Source of the DNA: Asterochloris sp. CNOR1
Lineage: Eukaryota > Chlorophyta > Trebouxiophyceae > Trebouxiales > Trebouxiaceae
Direction of reading: 5' to 3'
Assembly: GCA_963969365.1 (NCBI GenBank)
Contig: OZ017760.1
Span: 744,001-808,000 of the forward strand
Length of the DNA: 64,000 bases
Below the pieces are notes generated by a model, which made no database searches, was not told the DNA's origin, and saw only the letters and a program-made list of their open reading frames with translations. The position numbers were made by a program, and so were the translations under genes. Shown here in pieces: positions 57,743-64,000 of this stretch (position 1 is its first letter; each line of letters opens with the position of its first letter).

Positions 57743-60700
57743 ATGCGAAGTGCTGGGCACTCACGTACAGCTCAACCTTGGCTGATGACAAGGCCGCCCA
57801 GAGCCCCGGCACAGCTGGAGAGGAGTGTGTGGGGGGCTTGGTGCCTGGCCCTGGCTCTGTGTGCCCGCTTAAGCTCAGCTCAAATCGGAGAAGCTGCGGC
57901 TCCCCTGCTGCAGCCTGTGCCTGCTGTACAGCCCAGCAGCGCGGGCTCCAGCTGTCCCATCTCCATCGAGTATGCAGTCAAGTGAGCGTGTTGTTTAAGT
58001 TCCCATGCTGCACAGGCAAAGCTGCCTGCCACAGTATGCAGCACCTGCGCTGGTCCGCAGCCCCCTGCACACCAAGAGGCCACAGTCTCTTCTGTTCAGG
58101 ACAGCATGGGGGCCGGAACCTTTAGTCCCAAGATCAGCAGGATGCTTGTCTTCAGCTGTTTGAGCCTAGGCTGCCTTGTGTTGTTCTGGGGAAAGCTTGC
58201 AGGCTGCAGAGGAAACATGTACGACCAGATCCAGGGTGGTTGCAACCACCAGTCAAGACCAGGTCAGGAGATACCTGAGAGGGGCATGACGCAGGATCAT
58301 CCCCGGGTGGAACAGAGGCCCCATGCTGCATATAGCCAAGACTGAACTGCAGTGAAATGCTCTGATGGTCGGCCTCTCACCGGTTGCAGTCTGGGGGCTC
58401 CTCAGGCAGGGGATGACGGCACCAACTCTGGCGTCCCCATCTTCTTTGGGAGCATTGGCATCCTGAACAATGGAAACGTAAGCTGCGGTGCCTCCTTTGC
58501 CAGGCTGTCAAGGCGCACCTGGGTGATGCAAGTGCCCACAGGATGGCAAGCTGTCAGCCTTGCAGCGGCGTCCAACAACCAGATTTCCACCAGTTTGGCC
58601 AGACCAGCCCGCGCTGTCTTGTGCACCTGCACGGGCCCCTCCCAACTGCACACGATGCACTTCACTTCAAGGCTGCACAGGCTGCCACAGACTGCCTGCA
58701 GGCTGTCCCCAGGCTGCAAGTTCCCCTTTGGCACGTCCTTGCTGCTGCTACTACTCCTGCTGCTGGCAAAATCGCATGTTTCTTTCCACCCAAAGTCTGC
58801 ACATGCTGTTCCTGCAGACCATCTGCTGGGGTTCGCTTGCATGGGTGATGCACAAGCTGCCCACAAGCTGACAGCATGTGATGTTGTGCTGTGCAGGACA
58901 CACTGGAAAGCTGGCAGTTGGGCTTTGACTTCCAGGAAGGGGAGGTCATTCAGACGACGAATGACTATTTTGACACCTCCAATGGCAGCCTGCTGCTGCC
59001 AGCGTGTGCCAACCAGCGGGAGGTGGAGCTGCAGAGCGCACTCCCGCCAGCCTCGCAGCAGGCTGTGGCTGCTGGTGTTCTCGTGCCAGGGCAGGTGAGC
59101 AGCCAGGGATCAGCATGCGCAGCAGGTACCATTATGGGGCATGCTGCAGCTTGGCATTACAAGCTTGAGGGTTGCGACACCATTAGAGCAGCTAGAAAGG
59201 GCCACATTCAGCTAAAAATTGAAGCTGCAGAGCGCAGTGCCGTCATTCTCACAGGAAGCTGTGGCCGCGGGCGCCCCTTGCCTCAGAGCAGATGACAGCA
59301 GTGTCTGGCATGGTCAGGCCTGCAAATAGAGCTTGCTACAGATTGTCAAGGAGGGCTGCAGGGTGCACAGCCACCCACATGAAAGTGAGCTGCGGCTGCT
59401 GTTGTGCTGGCAATATACACCTTCAAGAAGGGCAGCGCGTAAGCTGTGGCTACCGCTATCGTCAGATCCCTGGCAGACAGGATTCAGCATGGCAGAGACC
59501 CAGCTGGGGCTTGCTGCAGCTCAGCACAGGAGATTTGACAAAGTTGAGTGACATGTCGAGAGGGAATAAGGCAGGCTGTAAGGCAAAAGCTTGCCTCTCG
59601 CTCGGCACTGGCCAGGTCTCATGTGCAGAGGGCAGACTTACTCAGTCATGCTGCACGACGTGCAGGACAGGACAGTGCAGTTCATTGGCACGAAGAAGAC
59701 AGGCAACGCCACTGACCCCAGCAGTGATGTCAGGGTGGCCCCCGTCCAGGTATGCTGCACCTGCAGCCTCAAGGATTCCCTTCTGTGACTCTTCATTGAT
59801 GTGAGACTGCAAGTGAAACAGGCGCACATGGCCTTTGGCTCCTGCTTTCTCCTGCAGGCTCTGCTGCCTTGCCTTGTCTTCCCAGGCTGCTGCTTGTGCT
59901 TTGCTCTCCCTCATCACCATGATGACGACATGTCTCTGTACAAATGTACTGCTCTGGCATCCATATGCATGTGTGACCCTCTGTCAGGCCGACCCAGCTA
60001 AGGCTGCTGCTGTGTCATCAGCTGGCTCCATTGAGGGCAGCCACTCGTCATCCCTGCACTCTTGTGCAAATGCAGTGCTGAATGCTGCCAGGCCCAGCAC
60101 AAGCTGTTGGGAGCTGCTGGCCGTCCATCAGGATGTTTCCACTGTCTGCTCCTGACTGCACATGCATATTTGAGCACACCAAGTATGCTGCGCCAGGCCA
60201 AGCACCAGACGCCAGACCCGCTGTCGGCGGGCAGCCTGGCAGACAGCTCGAAGCCCACAGCTCCTCATGCTCTGCAGAATGTCACATTCAACAGCATCCC
60301 CTGCTTCTCCAGCCTGCCAGGACTGGAGGGTGCCCCTGCACCCTCCCCTGAGACTGAGCAGCCTGCCATGGCGGCCTTTTATAACTCCTCGCAGTCCGTC
60401 TCAGATGGCCTTTTCATTCAGTACACACCGGTGAGAACAACTTGCAGATGCTCCAGGTCACATGTGTAGAGACTGCCGTGCCCTGGCAGCTACTTTTGAC
60501 CCCATGCGGGCAGCCTGCATATTCAGCATAGCGACTTTGCAGAGACCTGCCTTGCCCTGATAGCCAAGCTCAGCCCCACACACAGTGGGAGCTTGTGGTG
60601 AGCGGAATCTTTCGGCGCACGACTGTGGTTGCCAATGCACAAGTGGTCAAACTTCTGCTCCCGTCTCACCATTGGTCAAAACCCTGCAAAGAGGCAAGTT

Positions 60701-63700
60701 GGCTGCCCTAGCAACAATGGAATACCCCCGCAATCAAGCCTCTGCACGCACCTCACTTACAGGGCCCTGTGCAGGTAGAGTACACCGGACTCCCAGCAGG
60801 CACACCCTCCTTCACTCAGATGCTGATCAGGTAAGGTTCCCCGTAGCTGTTGCGACCGACAGTGTCCTGCTTGGCTGGTTTGGGCACCTCACTGCTTGCG
60901 TAGGCATCAGAGTGCTTAACGGCTGTTGCGTTCCCACTGACTTATTTCAGTGGAAGAGCCACTCAATCATGATAGAGCTGTGCTGATGCAGGCTGACAAA
61001 TCTGGGGGATCACAATGTGTTGCTCTCAAATGTCACGTTAGGCTACTGGTTCAATGGGCCCCAGCAGAGCCAGCCGGACACTCAGCAGTACCAGGCTGTT
61101 TGCAGTGATGCCACGCCAGGTGTGCCTGCATGCCTTCAGATGGTGTGAGCGGCACGCCTGCTGCACCATGCGTGAACGCCTCTGTCAACATGAGCAGCAG
61201 ATAGCTGGTCAGGCTGTTCAGCCCAGTGGCGGATCCGGCCTGGGCAGCCCACACCAGCATCAAGAAGCTTGCCAGGCTGCAGGCCAGCTCGGCTGTTGTT
61301 GACCTGTCACAGTGTCACAGTGCAGGCCTCTTGCTTCACCCTGCGGTCTGCGTGTTGCCCAGACGACGCTGTTACCCAGCTCCAAGCTGCCCAAGTAGCT
61401 CGCCAGGCTTTTAGTCCCACGGTCTGCCTGCAGGCCAACAATGTCACTGCCCATGTCAGTGCAACCTCATAGCAGGCTTCAAGCCCCACATACTGCCTGC
61501 ACCCTCAGTAGACTGCCAGCATCTGCGCCGTCTGACCCCAGGCTCTGGAAAATCAGATCAGGTGCCGGCGACATAGATTCAAGGCACCTGGCCAGCACAT
61601 GTCCCACCCCCTGGCTGGTTGCCTGTAGGCTGCCCCAACATCACAGCTGGCATCAGTGCTGTCCAGCTTCAGGCTGTGGGAGCCCGCTTCCTTATGACCA
61701 TTGGCTTCAGTAATCTGGCTGGCACATTGCTCACATCTTCAACGGCAGCCCTCAGCAACCCCAGCACAGCCTCCAGCAGCAACCAAGGCCCTCTGGTGAG
61801 CAGCGTGGAGCTGCTGATCCTACTCCAGAGCAGGCAGTTCCTGGTCAACATGAGCAGCCAGCTAGATTATTCTTACATTGATGCCCCCAGGTGAGGTGCT
61901 GCATGGAGCAGCTGTTCTGGCCTGCAGGTTAAGCACGGCTGTGACGGGTGCAGCTCGCTGCTGTTGGTCACCCCCCGCCCCCAGTGCTGCAGAAGTTATG
62001 AGCTTCATGCTGCAGCAGCCCTGTCCTGGGCAGGAGGCACTGCCCAGTCTGCCTGCTGCGGCTGCAGGGCTGCTGCTACTTCTCAGGTTTTAATTGCAGC
62101 TGAGACCATAGACCATGTGCTGCCGCAAGAAAACCTGTGCAAACTGGAGACACTGACATGTCTGCCTGTCACTGTGGCTACAGGCCTGTGGCTGCCCCCA
62201 GCCCCAGCACTGCAGAGAATGCGAACTCCATCAATATCATCCCCCGCATTGCTGTGGCCAACCCCAAGCTTGTGGCTTATGAAGCCGGACAGGTGGTTTG
62301 GGGGGCGGCACCTGTCCTGGTAGGCCCTGCCACCATTTATCTTGATATGCAGGCTCTTTTGCAGCAGGCTCCGGCACCCAATCTGGGTGGCAGGCAACGA
62401 TGATGCAGGCTTCTGACCGCTTTTGTGGGCAAAGCTTGACCTTACATCAGCAGCAATGCGGTGCCCTTTTGATGACGTGTTGCCTTCCATGCCACTGCAT
62501 GCAACAACCCTACAATTCAAGCACGCCAGCAACCTGTGTGCCCAGCTGATGTGCCACTGCGCAAAGCCAATATTGCATGCACAGATCCTGCTGTTGTGAC
62601 TCTGCAGGTGCCTTTGGCTGCAGCTCCTGCCCAGCAGCCTGCCTCTAACTCCAGCCTGCCTCCAGGCATCTCCTGCCAGGGCTCAGGGTCTGATCAGGTG
62701 TGCGCCTCTCGTGCAGTCAGGCTTGATGTGCCTGACTTCAGGCTTCTTGTGCTGTGCCAGCCCAATCAGTCTTGATGCGCTGTGCACACAGCGTTCATTT
62801 ATGATACACCTGTGGAGCATCAGCTCTATGCTGGAAGGATGCCATTGTTTTTGAACTTGTTGCGGTGCAACACACCAGGGCACTGCCTTGCAGGTGTGCG
62901 GTGTGTCTGTGACCTACTGCTGCGCGCCACCGGCAGGGCAGGAAGTCCCTTCCACCATCCCTGTGCCAGGACCTGCATCTGCACCAGGCCCAGCAGTGGC
63001 TGCGCTGCCTCACCTGCCTGTGCTGGCACCCATCGCAACAGCACAACCCGCGTCAATGTCTTCTGCTCCTGAGGCCCCTAGGTAAACTGCTGTGTTGGGC
63101 TTGCAGCGGGTATGTGTCTAAGCGGGCACTTTGTCACCTCCAGCGTCAGCAGCGCTGCAGGCAACTGCCCTGTTTGGGCGCCTCACATCCCCAGCGGAGC
63201 CGCCGGCCTGCTTTTGGTGTGGTCTGATGCTCAGGTCCTGAGGTGCTTCAGTTGCCCCACCTGCTGTGTGGGTGCCTGTTGTGACAGCACTCTCTATATC
63301 CTCTCCTAAGGTCCCCAGGTGACCTCCCTTGCCTTTGCGAGTTGGTGTCATTTGCTTGGATGTGGTCATCAGGCAAGACAGTGGTGGCTTGTGAGGCCTC
63401 CACTTGCAACTCAGCTGGTGCTGCTGATCAGGCTTCAGTCATTGCTGAGGGTACCTCACTCATGGACTGAAAATTCTGCAGATGACCATCATGCTGCATC
63501 TCTAGCCTGTGGGCTGCCTTGCTGCTCCTTTTGGCCGCTGTCTTGACGTCAAGGTCTGACCTGCTAATTAGGTAGCCCTGCGGCTGCTGCAGTCCGCATT
63601 TGAGTTCCCCATCTGGCAAGGGCAATGCTAAAGCAGGCCCCGCTACTGGGAATCTTGGGGCACAATCGTCCAGCAGCAGTCTGGGAGCGGGGGCTATCGC

Positions 63701-63711
63701 TGGCATTGCAG
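57743..63711 (+). CDS. Secreted modular protein with CBM2-like and CBM3-like segments (3' end open)
   Basis: Exon 57743-57981 encodes a signal sequence (GAWCLALALCARLSSAQ), a Pro linker and SCPISIEYAVK. Later supported exons: about 58390-58480 (GVPIFFGSIGILNNGN) joined in phase to 58897-59094 (SWQLGFDFQEGEVIQTTND), a CBM2-like beta-sandwich. Then 60259-60430 (FYNSSQSVSDGLFIQYTP), 60776-60832 and 60992-61119 (LTNLGDHNVLLSNVTLGYWF, CSDATP), resembling CBM3. Then 61629-61891, 62185-62291 (NSINIIPRIAVANPK), 62609-62697 and 62893-63081, a Pro/Ala-rich linker with two paired Cys motifs. The last visible exon ends SLGAGAIAGIAG at a donor near 63711, which looks like the start of a transmembrane helix. 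Likely a cell-wall or surface polysaccharide-binding protein. CBM family names are by resemblance, several junctions (59.1-60.3 kb, 63.1-63.6 kb) are unresolved, and the gene may run past the window. Confidence 0.6.
61255..61520 (+). pseudogene. Serial decayed copies of the acceptor side of exon 61629-61891
   Basis: The exon start CTGTAGGCTGCCCCAACATC, then ACAGCTGGCATCAGTGCTG, is echoed near 61430 (CTGCAGGCCAACAATGTCAC, TGCCCATGTCAGTGCAACC) and more weakly near 61275-61330 (CTGCAGGCC, ACCTGTCACAGTGTCACAG). All lie in the intron just upstream of the exon. Confidence 0.5.
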
Positions 63712-64000
63712 GTCAGCAAGCTGGCTGTGCACGATGCTACAATCTGTGGGCTCCTCCAGTCTCCTTAAGCTGCACAAGGCTTTAGGCGCCTTCTGGCAGC
63801 ATGCGACACCATCCAGCACACCCCCGTTCCATCTGCCAGGGGTGCCCAGCACCTGCTATTCTGCACAAAATTCACCTTGTGCACCTGCACCATTTGCCGC
63901 ATGCCTTTTCAGTCGTACGCCAGGCCTACCATCTGTGCGCTGCATGACGGTGCACGTTGCTGGCTGCAGATGCAGTCAAAGCAGAAGCATCTGTGAGCTG
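63712..64000. other. Unresolved right edge, probably intron of the secreted-protein gene
   Basis: It follows a GTCAGC donor at the end of SLGAGAIAGIAG. No exon with clear splice sites is visible before the window ends. Confidence 0.4.

Noticed and set aside
1-64000. CRISPR arrays, bacterial operons, rRNA, prophage or viral genes
   Set aside because: No regularly spaced identical repeats, no Shine-Dalgarno-led gene strings, no rRNA signatures, and all recognised genes are intron-rich eukaryotic genes.

Overview
This is a nuclear window from a green plant lineage, most likely a chlorophyte (trebouxiophyte-like) alga. No single gene proves that. It rests on the combination of a UND/U-box/ARM (PUB) E3 ligase, a CAMTA-type CG-1 factor, a nuclear Ycf45/SpoIIIAA-type ATPase, and dense small exons with GTGAG donors and TGCAG acceptors in CTG/CAG-rich DNA. 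There is no operon structure, and almost no long ORF here is a complete gene. The gene models below were built by checking splice sites and reading phase across exons by hand. Where an exon chain is stated, all its junctions keep frame.

Layout. 1.9 to at least 15.45 kb (-): a large coiled-coil protein with an axonemal dynein light-chain-like segment, whose last 14 resolved exons are all phase 0. 16.4-16.6 kb: a decayed tRNA-Ala and a 52-bp tandem repeat. 17.2-29.5 kb (-): a PUB-family E3 ligase, probably with a long disordered N-terminus. 30.7-34.3 kb (-): an aldo-keto reductase with the full catalytic tetrad. 35.4-39.6 kb (-): a 445-residue CG-1 factor without the usual IPT, ankyrin and IQ regions. 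41.06-43.06 kb: a 2-kb CACTA-like inverted-repeat element enclosing a five-exon gene for a lysine-rich protein. 43.5-49.3 kb (+): a 16-exon, 1152-residue protein joining a DEDDy 3'-5' exonuclease to a Ycf45-type P-loop ATPase. 50.5-54.6 kb (-): a secreted GT90/CAP10 glycosyltransferase. 54.9-56.8 kb (-): a right-handed beta-helix protein. 57.7-63.7 kb (+): a secreted modular protein with CBM2-like and CBM3-like segments, perhaps running past the window.

The genes look functionally unrelated (cilium-type, ubiquitin, redox, transcription, organelle nucleic acid, glycosylation, cell surface), as is normal for a eukaryotic chromosome. The most unusual theme is structural. At least seven genes carry decayed tandem copies of their own exon/intron junctions inside the adjacent intron, and one such duplication has been kept as a working in-frame exon. 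This suggests that introns here lengthen by repeated duplication of their own boundaries.
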